Assembly (NCBI RefSeq): GCF_003597125.1
Contig: NZ_QYYA01000001.1
Coordinates: 496,001 to 560,000, forward strand
Direction of reading: 5' to 3'
DNA from: Alcanivorax profundi
GTDB lineage: Bacteria; Pseudomonadota; Gammaproteobacteria; Pseudomonadales; Alcanivoracaceae
Length of the DNA: 64,000 nt
The notes beneath the pieces are model-generated. The model worked only from the letters and a program-made list of their open reading frames with translations, made no database searches and had not been told where the DNA came from. Both the position numbers and the translations under genes were made by a program. Below are positions 44,506 through 52,535 of this stretch, in pieces (position 1 is the stretch's first letter; each line of letters starts with the position of its first letter).

Positions 44506-45459
44506 ATGTCAGACGATACCCCCGCAGCGAACCGTGTCAGCTTTGTGACCATCGACGATGGCCGGCACGGACAGCGCCTTGATAATTTCTTGTTCACCCA
44601 CCTGAAAGGGGTGCCCAAATCCCGTATCTACCGGATTATTCGCTCCGGTGAGGTGAGGGTGAACAAGGGGCGTGCCAAGCAGACGACCCGGTTGGCCACT
44701 GGGGATGTAGTGCGCATTCCGCCGATTCGTACCAGTGAATCCGATGCTCCGCCCAAGGTTAGTGACGGCCTGACCGAGCGCTTGTCACGGGCCTGTGTCC
44801 ATGAAGATCCTCATTTGTTTATCTTCAATAAGCCGGCAGGTTTGGCCGTGCATGGGGGGAGCGGGGTCAGCCTGGGCTTGATTGAGGCGCTACGGGTGAT
44901 CTACCCCGAAGAGAAGGAGCTTGAGCTGGTCCACCGGCTGGACCGCGATACCAGCGGCCTGATAATGGTGGCCAGACGCCGTTCTTTCTTGCGTAAACTG
45001 CAACGGCTGATGCAGGCCGGGAAGGCGGAAAAGCGCTACTGGCTGATCTGTCAGGGTTACAAGGGCAGGGAACGAACGATCGAGGCGCCCCTGCTGAAGA
45101 TGCAGAATGGCAATGAACGTATCGTGCGGGTGTCTCGTGAGGGAAAACCGTCGGTGACGCATTTTCGCATGATTGAGCGGCTCAAAGACGCCCAGTTGGT
45201 CGAGGCGACTCTGGAGACGGGTCGTACCCACCAGATTCGGGTGCATAGCCAGTTCGGCGGCTTCCCGCTGCTGGGGGACGACAAATACGGTATCGACAAG
45301 GGCGCCCAGCTGCTGGATGCCCTGGGGCACAAGCGTTTGTGTCTGCATGCCCGAACGCTGGTGTTTCCGCACCCGGACACCGGAAAGACCCTGAGTATCA
45401 CGGCGCCGCTGGATGAGGACTTTGAGGCTATCCTGGCTGCATTGCGGGGGAATCAATGA
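44506..45459 (+). CDS. rluC: 23S rRNA pseudouridine synthase RluC
   Basis: 317 residues. An S4 RNA-binding domain (about 20-80, RLDNFLFTHLKGVPKSRIYRI) precedes the RluA-type catalytic domain with HRLDRDTSG and catalytic Asp146. RluC makes three pseudouridines in 23S rRNA (955, 2504, 2580 in E. coli numbering). It has no Shine-Dalgarno; a TATAGAAT box ends 7 bp before the ATG, which suggests a nearly leaderless mRNA. Head-to-head with rne as in E. coli and Pseudomonas. Its stop overlaps the HAD gene (ATGA). Confidence 0.95.
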   Translation: MSDDTPAANRVSFVTIDDGRHGQRLDNFLFTHLKGVPKSRIYRIIRSGEVRVNKGRAKQTTRLATGDVVRIPPIRTSESDAPPKVSDGLTERLSRACVHEDPHLFIFNKPAGLAVHGGSGVSLGLIEALRVIYPEEKELELVHRLDRDTSGLIMVARRRSFLRKLQRLMQAGKAEKRYWLICQGYKGRERTIEAPLLKMQNGNERIVRVSREGKPSVTHFRMIERLKDAQLVEATLETGRTHQIRVHSQFGGFPLLGDDKYGIDKGAQLLDALGHKRLCLHARTLVFPHPDTGKTLSITAPLDEDFEAILAALRGNQ

Positions 45460-46133
45460 AATACGATCTGGTGATTTTCGACTGGGATGGGACAGTAATG
45501 GACTCTACCGGCCGGATTGTCAGTTGCATGCATGCGGCGGCCCGGGACCTGGCGCTGCCGGCGCTGGCTGACGATCAGGTGTGCGGCATTATCGGGTTGG
45601 GTTTGCCAGAGGCGATCTCCAGCTTGTATCCGGTGCTGGATACGGCCGGCGTAGAGCAGATGCGAGACCGTTATGCCTTTCACTTTATTGAGGCCGAGTC
45701 GACGCCCAGCGCTCTGTATCCCGGCGCGGAAGAGGTGTTGACCCAGCTACGCGGCCAGGGGCTGAAACTGGCCGTCGCCACTGGCAAGAGTCGTAAAGGC
45801 TTGCAGCGGGTGTGGGGCAATACCGGCTTGGACCGCTACTTTCATGCCTCACGCTGTGCCGATGAAAGCGGCTCGAAACCGCAGCCCCATATGGTGCTGG
45901 AGCTGCTGGACGAGCTGGCAGTTGCGCCTGAACGGGCGGTGGTTGTCGGGGATACCTCTTTTGATCTCGACATGGCCCGCAATGCCGGCGTTGACCGAAT
46001 AGCGGTCAGTTATGGCGCTCATCCGCTGGACAGGCTGTTGCCTTGTGAGCCGCTGGCGGTGATTGATAGATTGAACGACTTGTTGCCGCTGGTGGGTTTG
46101 GCGGCGAATGAACTGGTCACGGAGACGGTATAA
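45456..46133 (+). CDS. HAD family hydrolase, phosphoglycolate phosphatase-like
   Basis: 225 residues. HAD motif I is IFDWDGTVMDS (Asp9, Asp11), motif II LAVATGKSRKG, motif III with Lys in SGSKPQPHM, and motif IV VVVGDTSFDLDMARNAGV. The cap is the small helical type (subfamily IA), as in Gph. The substrate is not known; the same gene sits between rluC and sppA in Pseudomonas. Overlaps rluC by 4 bp. Confidence 0.9.
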   Translation: MKYDLVIFDWDGTVMDSTGRIVSCMHAAARDLALPALADDQVCGIIGLGLPEAISSLYPVLDTAGVEQMRDRYAFHFIEAESTPSALYPGAEEVLTQLRGQGLKLAVATGKSRKGLQRVWGNTGLDRYFHASRCADESGSKPQPHMVLELLDELAVAPERAVVVGDTSFDLDMARNAGVDRIAVSYGAHPLDRLLPCEPLAVIDRLNDLLPLVGLAANELVTETV

Positions 46134-47111
46134 ATGGAAAACGATAACGCCCCGCAGCGTCCTGCCAATGAGCGTGAGTGGAAACTGATCGAAAAGCTGC
46201 TCGGCCAGGCGCAGGACGAGCACCGGAAATCCCGACGCTGGGGCATCTTCTTCAAGGCACTGACCTTTGTGTATCTGTTTGCGGTGCTGGTGATGGTGCT
46301 GCCGGGCAAGACCGGCAACACCATGGTGGTGGCCGAGGAGCATGTTGCCATTGTTGAGGTGTCCGGAGTGATTGCCCCGGATCAGGATGCCAGTGCTGAT
46401 CTGATTGTCAGTGGCCTGACCCGGGCCTTTGAGGCAGACAACAGCAAGGCGGTGGTGCTCAAGATCAATAGCCCGGGCGGCTCCCCCGTACAGTCCAATC
46501 AGGTCTATAACGCCATCAAGCGTTTGCGCGGTGAGTACCCTGACAAGAAGTTGTATGCGGCTATCACGGATGTGGGGGCGTCCGGCGCCTACTACATTGC
46601 GTCTGCGGCGGACGAGATTTATGCCGACCCAGCCAGTATTGTTGGCTCCATTGGTGTGATCATGGCCGGTTTTGGTCTACAGGAAGCGGCAGAGAAGCTG
46701 GGGGTGGAGCGCCGGGTGCTGACCGCCGGAGACAACAAGGCGATCATGGATCCCTTCTCGCCGGTCAAACCCCGTGACCGTCAGCACATGCAAACCATGC
46801 TTGGCGAGATCCACCAGCAGTTTATTACTGCCGTCAAGAATGGGCGTGGCGATCGTCTGAAGGTGGATGAGTATCCGGACATGTTCTCCGGATTGTTCTG
46901 GACCGGTGAGCGGGCGCAGAAAATGGGGCTGGTGGATGGGCTCAAGAGCCCTGGAGATGTGGCGCGGGATGTTGTGGGTCTGGATGAAGCCGTGAATTAC
47001 AGCGCCAGCCGCTCTCCCTTTGAGGAATTCATGCGCAAGTTCGGTGTGTCCATCGGTGAGGGGCTGGGCAGTCAGCTGGGCCTGGATGCTGTGGTGCCGA
47101 GCATTCGGTGA
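46134..47111 (+). CDS. sppA: Signal peptide peptidase SppA, short form (S49)
   Basis: 325 residues. One membrane helix at about 38-57 and a single S49 domain. The Ser/Lys dyad is Ser150 (GASGAYYIAS) and Lys202 (GDNKAIMDPF). VLKINSPGGSPVQSN is the oxyanion-forming region. It degrades cleaved signal peptides in the membrane. GGAGACGG precedes the ATG, which starts immediately after the HAD stop. A terminator follows. Confidence 0.94.
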   Translation: MENDNAPQRPANEREWKLIEKLLGQAQDEHRKSRRWGIFFKALTFVYLFAVLVMVLPGKTGNTMVVAEEHVAIVEVSGVIAPDQDASADLIVSGLTRAFEADNSKAVVLKINSPGGSPVQSNQVYNAIKRLRGEYPDKKLYAAITDVGASGAYYIASAADEIYADPASIVGSIGVIMAGFGLQEAAEKLGVERRVLTAGDNKAIMDPFSPVKPRDRQHMQTMLGEIHQQFITAVKNGRGDRLKVDEYPDMFSGLFWTGERAQKMGLVDGLKSPGDVARDVVGLDEAVNYSASRSPFEEFMRKFGVSIGEGLGSQLGLDAVVPSIR

Positions 47112-47114
47112 GGC

Positions 47115-47283
47115 AGCTGCGAGCCGGGAGCTTTCAGCTACGAGGAAAAGCAAAAATCCGGGGTGTCGGATTTTTGCTTTTAAGGGGTGCGCTTTAGTCT
47201 GGTCAGGTCACCATTCTGCAAGCTCACAGCTCACAGCTCACAGCTCACAGCTCACAGCTCACAGCTCACAGCTCACAGCTCAG
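47115..47283. repeat. Heptamer-armed element, locus 3 (sppA-maf), with eight tandem AGCTCAC units
   Basis: Arm A at 47115-47142 reads AGCTGCG, AGCCGGG, AGCTTTC, AGCTACG. Arm B at 47221-47276 is eight perfect copies of AGCTCAC followed by AGCTCAG (47277-47283). Read on the other strand arm B is AGCTGTG, close to arm A's AGCTGCG, so the arms are again inverted. The maf stop codon (47273-47275) is part of the eighth unit. The sppA terminator lies between the arms. Confidence 0.85.
47146..47181 (+). terminator. Rho-independent terminator after sppA
   Basis: A perfect 15-bp stem AAAAGCAAAAATCCG / CGGATTTTTGCTTTT with loop GGGTGT, 35 bp past the sppA stop. The A and T tracts make it able to work in both directions, so it may also end maf. 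Confidence 0.9.
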
Positions 47284-47869
47284 GCGGCAGCTGAATTCCT
47301 TCCGCCGCCAGAAATTCCGTCAAGGTAATCAAAGGCAACCCGATCAGGCTGTTGGGGTCTCGCCCCTCCAGTGCCTTGAACAGCACAATCCCCAGCCCTT
47401 CTGACTTGAAGCTGCCGGCGCAGTTGAGCGGTTGTTCCAGCGCCACATAACGGGTGATCTGCTCGGGTTTCAGGGTACGAAATTGCACATTGAAGGGCTC
47501 ACAGGCGACCTGGGTGCGCCCGGTGGCGGTATTGAGCAGGCATAACCCGGTTAGAAAGGTTACCCGCTTCCCGCTGGCGGCTGTCAGTTGCTCAACAGCT
47601 TTTTCTTCGGTGCCAGGTTTGCCCAGCACCTGCTCGCCCAGGACCGCCACCTGATCCGAACCGATAATCAGGGTGTCCGGGTGTTGCGCGGCCAAAGCGC
47701 CGGCTTTTTCTTTCGCCAGCCGCATCACCAGCTCGGTGGGGCTTTCGCCCGGTAGACGACTTTCGTCGATGTCTGGACTTTGGTGAATAAAATCCAGCTG
47801 CAGCTTGCCCAGTAGCTCACGGCGGAATGGCGAGGAGGAGGCGAGTAGCAGGGTAGGGATGTCTGTCAT
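47273..47869 (-). CDS. yceF: Maf/YceF nucleotide pyrophosphatase
   Basis: 198 residues of the Maf family, which hydrolyses modified or canonical nucleoside triphosphates (YceF prefers m7GTP). It opens LLLASSSPFRRELLGKL, with the catalytic segments SPDIDES, ALAAQHPDTLIIGSDQVAVL and SEGLGIVLF. GGAG lies 7 bp before the ATG at 47867-47869; a GTG four codons upstream is in frame. Its last codon and stop fall in a tandem heptamer array. Confidence 0.94.
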   Translation of the reverse strand: MTDIPTLLLASSSPFRRELLGKLQLDFIHQSPDIDESRLPGESPTELVMRLAKEKAGALAAQHPDTLIIGSDQVAVLGEQVLGKPGTEEKAVEQLTAASGKRVTFLTGLCLLNTATGRTQVACEPFNVQFRTLKPEQITRYVALEQPLNCAGSFKSEGLGIVLFKALEGRDPNSLIGLPLITLTEFLAAEGIQLPPEL

Positions 47870-47959
47870 GGGGATCTCCACTTCTGGCGGGCACGAGTGT
47901 AGTGATTTTCTGCTGCGGGAAGAAGGTTTGCGGCAGGGGATTTGGGGTAAAATCCCCGC

Positions 47960-48021
47960 TGACGGGCAAAAAATGTGCTTTTTGCTCGCTGACTTTTTCC
48001 CGTTTTGGAAAAAGTCTTTTT
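47960..48021 (+). ncRNA. Candidate small RNA between maf and yceD
   Basis: Two hairpins follow each other on the plus strand: GGGCAAAAA / TTTTTGCTC (47964-47987) and GACTTTTTCC / GGAAAAAGTC with a 6-nt loop (47991-48016), the latter followed by TTTTT (48017-48021). The second is a textbook terminator, yet the nearest upstream plus-strand gene (sppA) has its own terminator 800 bp before. A TAAAAT box at 47948-47953 could be the -10. E. coli encodes the SraB small RNA in the same yceF-yceD gap, to my knowledge. Confidence 0.45.
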
Positions 48022-48051
48022 AGTTCAATTGGTTAGCTTCCGAGATTAACT

Positions 48052-48080
48052 TTGACAGGCGGGCCTCTCGGCCCTAGAAT
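48052..48080 (+). promoter_or_regulatory. Near-consensus sigma70 promoter of yceD-rpmF
   Basis: TTGACA (48052-48057), exactly 17 bp, then TAGAAT (48075-48080). The expected start point is 48086-48089, only 1-4 nt before the yceD ATG at 48090, so the mRNA would be nearly leaderless. Confidence 0.85.
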
Positions 48081-48089
48081 TGCGCGCTT

Positions 48090-48605
48090 ATGTTTTCAGG
48101 GCAACTGCCACAGTTCCTCGATCCCCGCAAATACGCGGACCAGGGTCGCATTGTTGAAGGTCAACTCACCGTTGCGGACCTGCCTCGCCTGCAGGATTAC
48201 CACGACAGTCTTGACCAGCCGGTGAATCTTTCGCTGGCATTCGGCCGTGATGAAGAGGGGCATCGGCGTATTGAGGGCGAGGTCAGCACGATACTGGTGC
48301 TGCCATGTCAGCGCTGCCTGGAGCCGGTGACTTGCGACATCAAGGCCAATATCAATGTGGCACTGGTGTGGAGCGAGGATCAGGCCAAGGCACTGCCGGA
48401 GCGACTTGATCCCTGGCTGGTTGGCGAAGAACCCATGGTTCTCACCGACCTGCTCGAGGAAGAACTGTTGCTGGCCATGCCGTTGGTGGCACTGCATGAC
48501 CCTTGCCCGACAGCTTTGCCGCAAGACAGCGGCAAACCTGAGAAACAGGAAAACGCGGATAATCCTTTTGCCGTGCTGGCCAAGCTTAAAGGTCAAGGCA
48601 AGTAA
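48090..48605 (+). CDS. yceD: YceD (DUF177) 23S rRNA accumulation protein
   Basis: 171 residues. It matches YceD with LPQFLDPRKYADQG at the N-terminus and the LPCQRCLEPV motif (CxxC) in the middle, and the late DNPFAVLAKLKG. YceD homologues are linked to 23S rRNA accumulation and co-transcribed with rpmF, as here. No Shine-Dalgarno precedes the ATG, in line with the promoter lying directly upstream. Confidence 0.93.
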   Translation: MFSGQLPQFLDPRKYADQGRIVEGQLTVADLPRLQDYHDSLDQPVNLSLAFGRDEEGHRRIEGEVSTILVLPCQRCLEPVTCDIKANINVALVWSEDQAKALPERLDPWLVGEEPMVLTDLLEEELLLAMPLVALHDPCPTALPQDSGKPEKQENADNPFAVLAKLKGQGK

Positions 48606-48638
48606 ATTCAGGCTGATTCAACGCCCGAGGAGCTCGAA

Positions 48639-48830
48639 ATGGCTGTTCAACAGAACCGTAAAACCCGTTCCAAGCGCGGCATGCGCCGCTCTCACGATGC
48701 GCTGACCTCTTCTGCGCTGACTGAAGACACCAACACTGGTGAAGTGCATCGTCGTCACCACATCTCTCCGGATGGCATGTACCGTGGCCGTCAGGTGATT
48801 CGTCAGGTTGAGACCGACGACGAAGAATAA
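48639..48830 (+). CDS. rpmF: Ribosomal protein L32
   Basis: 63 residues: [21 protein letters not shown] at the start is diagnostic of bL32, followed by the [18 protein letters not shown] tail of the gammaproteobacterial form without zinc cysteines. GAGGAG lies upstream of the ATG. Located between yceD and plsX, as in most gammaproteobacteria. Followed by two terminators. Confidence 0.98.
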   Translation: MAVQQNRKTRSKRGMRRSHDALTSSALTEDTNTGEVHRRHHISPDGMYRGRQVIRQVETDDEE

Positions 48831-48842
48831 GTGGTAGTACAG

Positions 48843-48870
48843 AACGGGGGCTAAGGCTCCCGTTTTGTTA
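48843..48870 (+). terminator. First terminator after rpmF
   Basis: Stem AACGGGGG / CTCCCGTT (one G-U pair) with loop CTAAGG, followed by TTTTGTT, starting 13 bp past the rpmF stop. Confidence 0.75.
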
Positions 48871-48898
48871 TTGGCCGCAGGTGCCTGTCACGGTGCCC

Positions 48899-48928
48899 AC
48901 AAAATCCTCCTTCGGGAGGATTTTTTGT
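48899..48928 (+). terminator. Second terminator after rpmF
   Basis: Stem AAAATCCTCC / GGAGGATTTT with a TTCG loop and a six-T tail, 29 bp after the first hairpin. The tandem pair should isolate rpmF from plsX, so plsX is likely to need its own promoter in the 49000 region. Confidence 0.88.
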
Positions 48929-49041
48929 AAGCGGATACAAGCAAGCCTGTTTCCCGGCCGCTTTTTTGTCAGAATGGCGGCCTTGATAACTGGCCGCAAG
49001 GCCGGGCTATTTGAACGAATATCTTATAAAGGAAGCAGCCC

Positions 49042-50070
49042 ATGTCGGTTGTGACGTTGGCGGTGGATGCCATGGGGGGCGATCATGGTTTGTCCGTGAC
49101 TGTTCCCGCCGTGGCGAAAATGCTTTCCCGCCATGCTCATCTCAATATCATCCTGGTGGGGCAGGCTGAGCCGCTGGCTGAAGCGGTGCAAAAGGCGGGA
49201 TTGTCTGGCCATGTCCGCCTGGAGATCCAGCCTGCTACGGAAGTGGTGGCCATGGATGATCCCGTGGCGGTGGCCTTGCGCCAGAAGAAAGATTCCTCCA
49301 TGCGGGTCGCCATCAATATGGTCAAGGAAGGACGAGCCCAGGCGGCGGTCAGTGCTGGCAACACCGGCGCTCTGATGGCGGTCAGTCGTTTTGTTCTAAA
49401 GACCTTGCCCGGCGTGGACCGCCCGGCGATCTGTACTGCCATTCCTACCGCCACAGGCCATTGCCATATGCTGGATCTGGGCGCCAATGTGGATTCCGAG
49501 CCGGAGCATCTGATGCAGTTTGCCTTGATGGGGCAGGCGCTGGTGCGGGCGGTGGATGGCGTCAGCCAGCCCAGCGTCGCATTGCTGAACATTGGCGAGG
49601 AAGACATCAAGGGCAACGAGCAGATCAAGGAAGCCGCCGCCCTGTTGAAAGCTGCCCCGGACATGAACTACGTGGGGTTTGTCGAAGGGAACGGCATCTT
49701 CGCCGGTGAGGCCGATGTGGTGGTCTGCGATGGTTTCGTGGGTAATGTGTCCCTCAAGACCATGGAAGGCGTGGCCAAGATGATTGGCAACATGATCCGC
49801 GAGGAAATTGGCCATTCCTGGTTGCGCAAGCTGAGTGGATTGCTCGCCTTGCCGGTACTCAGCGGCCTCAAAAAACGCATGGACCCGGATCGCTATAACG
49901 GGGCCAGCCTGGTAGGGCTGCGCGGTATCGTCGTGAAAAGCCACGGTGGTACCTCCGAGCAGGGGTTTCTCAGTGCGCTGGAGGTGGCTGAAGTGGAAGC
50001 ACGCCGCAATGTGCCGGCGCTGATCAGCGATGCCCTTGCGCCCGCCGCTACGGCCGGGCAAGACCACTGA
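49042..50070 (+). CDS. plsX: Phosphate acyltransferase PlsX
   Basis: 342 residues. PlsX makes acyl-phosphate from acyl-ACP for phospholipid synthesis. It starts VTLAVDAMGGDHG and has AGNTGALMAVSRF, GNEQIKEAAALLK, FVEGNGIFAGEADVVVCDGFVGNVSLKTMEG and GLRGIVVKSHGG. GGAAGCAG lies upstream of the ATG. First gene of a lipid synthesis cluster; fabH is not between plsX and fabD, as in Pseudomonas. Confidence 0.97.
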   Translation: MSVVTLAVDAMGGDHGLSVTVPAVAKMLSRHAHLNIILVGQAEPLAEAVQKAGLSGHVRLEIQPATEVVAMDDPVAVALRQKKDSSMRVAINMVKEGRAQAAVSAGNTGALMAVSRFVLKTLPGVDRPAICTAIPTATGHCHMLDLGANVDSEPEHLMQFALMGQALVRAVDGVSQPSVALLNIGEEDIKGNEQIKEAAALLKAAPDMNYVGFVEGNGIFAGEADVVVCDGFVGNVSLKTMEGVAKMIGNMIREEIGHSWLRKLSGLLALPVLSGLKKRMDPDRYNGASLVGLRGIVVKSHGGTSEQGFLSALEVAEVEARRNVPALISDALAPAATAGQDH

Positions 50071-50153
50071 TTTCATTCATACTTTGTTGCAGCGTGGCCC
50101 GGACAGCACCGACGAAACCGGGCATACTGCCGCCGAATTCAAGGGGATAACCA

Positions 50154-51083
50154 ATGTCCAAGACGGCTTTCATCTTTCCCGGTCAGGGCTCCCAGGCACT
50201 GGGTATGCTGTCCGATTTCGCGGATCGACCCGCGGTAAAGCAGACGTTTGCGGAAGCGTCCGGTGCGCTGGATCTGGACCTCTGGGCCTTGTGTCAGGAT
50301 GGCCCGAAAGAAGCGCTGAATCAGACCGAAAATACCCAGCCACTGTTGCTCACGGCAGGTGTTGCCCTGTGGCGGCTGTGGGAGCAGAGCGGTGGGCCGC
50401 GCCCGCAGTTTCTGGCTGGCCACAGTTTGGGCGAATACACCGCTTTGAGCTGTGCCGGGGTGATCAATCTGGGCGATGCGGTGCGTCTGGTCCGCACCCG
50501 GGGTCAGCTGATGCAGGAAGCGGTGGCGGAAGGCCAGGGCAAGATGGCTGCGGTGCTGGGTCTGGATGATGACCAGGTACGTGCTGCCTGTGAGCAAGCG
50601 GCTAACGGCGATGTGGTCGAGGCGGTGAACTTTAACGCCCCCGGTCAGGTGGTGATTGCCGGGTCCGCCGAGGCGGTCGAGCGTGCCATTGCTGTCTGTA
50701 AGGAAGCGGGTGCCAAGCGTGCCATGCCGCTGCCGGTTAGTGTGCCGTCGCACTGTGCGCTGATGAAGCCTGCCGCCGAGAAGCTTGCCGAGACCCTGAA
50801 TAACACCAACTTCCATGCGGCGGAAATGCCGGTGATCAATAACGTGGATGTGGCGGTGGAAACCGATCCTGCACAGATTCGCGATGCCTTGATTCGCCAA
50901 CTCTATTCGCCGGTGCGCTGGGTGGAAACCGTACAGGCGCTCAAGGAACAGGGTGTGATCCGGGTGTATGAATGTGGTCCGGGCAAGGTGCTTGGCGGCC
51001 TGATCAAGCGTATTGATCGTGATGTGGCTTCCTGCGCGCTGGAAACCGCGGATGCCTTCGAGGCGGCGTTGACCGGACAGTAA
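50154..51083 (+). CDS. fabD: Malonyl-CoA:ACP transacylase
   Basis: 309 residues. FabD loads malonate on ACP. FPGQGSQALGML near the start, the nucleophile Ser91 in AGHSLGEYTAL, VPSHCALM with the catalytic His, and CGPGKVLGGLIKRI. AAGGGGAT precedes the ATG. It lies 83 bp after plsX and 87 bp before fabG. Confidence 0.97.
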   Translation: MSKTAFIFPGQGSQALGMLSDFADRPAVKQTFAEASGALDLDLWALCQDGPKEALNQTENTQPLLLTAGVALWRLWEQSGGPRPQFLAGHSLGEYTALSCAGVINLGDAVRLVRTRGQLMQEAVAEGQGKMAAVLGLDDDQVRAACEQAANGDVVEAVNFNAPGQVVIAGSAEAVERAIAVCKEAGAKRAMPLPVSVPSHCALMKPAAEKLAETLNNTNFHAAEMPVINNVDVAVETDPAQIRDALIRQLYSPVRWVETVQALKEQGVIRVYECGPGKVLGGLIKRIDRDVASCALETADAFEAALTGQ

Positions 51084-51170
51084 CCCGGCTGTCATGTGTG
51101 CCGGGCAGGATTGCCCGGCAGCCTGCGGATGGCACGGACCTCAGACCAATTCAGAACAAGGGGATAAAGG

Positions 51171-51902
51171 ATGACAGACAAGAAAGTGGCCCTGGTCACC
51201 GGTGCCAGCCGTGGCATTGGCCGTGCTATTGCCAACCAGCTGATTGCCGATGGTTTCTTTGTGGTAGGCACGGCGACCTCTGAAGGTGGCGCCACGGCAA
51301 TCGGTGAGGCGCTGGGTGCAAACGGTGCTGGCAAGGTGTTGAACGTGGCCGATAAAGCGTCCGTTGAGAGCACGCTGAAAGCCATCACCGAGGAATTCGG
51401 CGCGCCGCTGGTACTGGTGAACAATGCTGGCATCACACGTGACAACATCATGCTTCGCATGAAGGATGATGAGTGGGAAGATGTGATCAATACCAACCTG
51501 AATTCCCTCTACCGTGTCAGCAAGGCATGCCTGAAAGGCATGACCAAGGCGCGCTGGGGGCGGATCATCAATATCAGTTCCGTGGTTGGCACCATGGGGA
51601 ATGCCGGTCAGGCAAACTATGCGGCTGCCAAGGGCGGGGTAGAAGGGTTTACCCGTGCATTGGCCCGTGAGCTGGGTTCCCGTAACATCACGGTAAATTC
51701 CGTGGCGCCAGGCTTTATCCAGACGGATATGACCGATGGCCTGGCAGACGCGCAGAAAGAATCCCTGCTGTCCGGCATCCCGCTGGGACGCCTTGGACAG
51801 CCGGAAGAAATTGCCAGCGCTGTAGCCTGGTTGGCCAGCGATGGCGGTGGGTATGTGACCGGTACTACCGTGCATGTCAATGGCGGCATGTTTACCGGTT
51901 AA
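51171..51902 (+). CDS. fabG: 3-oxoacyl-ACP reductase
   Basis: 243-residue SDR enzyme. NADPH-binding TGASRGIGRA (10-19), NNAGIT, and the Ser137-Tyr150-Lys154 triad (SSVVGTMGNAGQANYAAAKGG region). Reduces 3-oxoacyl-ACP in fatty-acid elongation. AAGGGGATAAAGG precedes the ATG. A GCCCC/GGGGC hairpin without a strong T run follows the stop (51911-51925). Confidence 0.96.
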   Translation: MTDKKVALVTGASRGIGRAIANQLIADGFFVVGTATSEGGATAIGEALGANGAGKVLNVADKASVESTLKAITEEFGAPLVLVNNAGITRDNIMLRMKDDEWEDVINTNLNSLYRVSKACLKGMTKARWGRIINISSVVGTMGNAGQANYAAAKGGVEGFTRALARELGSRNITVNSVAPGFIQTDMTDGLADAQKESLLSGIPLGRLGQPEEIASAVAWLASDGGGYVTGTTVHVNGGMFTG

Positions 51903-52018
51903 GACTCTGGGCCCCGAAGTGGGGCACGCAAGTGTTTCTGTGTAAGCGGTCTAATTGACTGTTTTTACAGAAAAAAATATTTGGAAAAACTTGAAGGAAA
52001 TGCACCGGGCCTGTTCGC

Positions 52019-52048
52019 TTGCAAGCGCAAACTGCGTTCACCTAGAAT
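52019..52048 (+). promoter_or_regulatory. Putative acpP promoter
   Basis: TTGCAA (52019-52024), 18 bp, TAGAAT (52043-52048), in an AT-richer gap. It would give a leader of about 43 nt before acpP, consistent with separate strong expression of acyl carrier protein. Confidence 0.65.
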
Positions 52049-52097
52049 AGCCGCTGACAGGTGCTAGCACACCATCAATCAGGAGAGTTAAAGGATC

Positions 52098-52331
52098 ATG
52101 AGCAGCATCGAAGAACGCGTAAACAAAATCATCGTAGAACAACTGGGTGTTAAGCCGGAAGACGTAAAGCCAGAAGCGTCCTTCGTTGAAGATCTGGGTG
52201 CCGACTCCCTGGACACCGTTGAGCTGGTTATGGCTCTCGAAGAAGAATTCGAGACCGAGATTCCGGATGAAGAAGCTGAGAAAATCAGCACCGTTCAGTC
52301 CGCAGTCGACTACATCAAAGCCCACAGCTGA
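52098..52331 (+). CDS. acpP: Acyl carrier protein
   Basis: 77 residues, acidic. The phosphopantetheine site is Ser37 in [18 protein letters not shown]. Carries acyl intermediates for the Fab enzymes encoded around it and for lipid A and phospholipid synthesis. AAAGGA lies upstream of the ATG. A strong terminator follows, so it is probably the most highly expressed gene of the cluster. Confidence 0.98.
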   Translation: MSSIEERVNKIIVEQLGVKPEDVKPEASFVEDLGADSLDTVELVMALEEEFETEIPDEEAEKISTVQSAVDYIKAHS

Positions 52332-52350
52332 TATTCAGTTGCTGAGCACG

Positions 52351-52391
52351 ACAAAAAAACCGCAGGTTCAGTGAGCTTGCGGTTTTTTTGT
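52351..52391 (+). terminator. Rho-independent terminator after acpP
   Basis: A 14-bp perfect stem ACAAAAAAACCGCA / TGCGGTTTTTTTGT around a 13-nt loop, with the T tract inside the 3' arm. Confidence 0.93.
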
Positions 52392-52535
52392 GCGCGTCTT
52401 TCGGTAGCCAAAGCTGCCGGCGCATTAAGGAGATAACCGCTTACATAATGGCGGCCTGCCAAAGCGACGATTGTAGTAATCTTGTCGCAATGGCAGCGTT
52501 TAATGCTCCAAATTTGAAGAACTGGAGGAATTCGG

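Noticed and set aside
47221-47283. Possible CRISPR array
   Set aside because: Units are 7 bp with no spacers, and no cas gene is present. It is a simple tandem heptamer.
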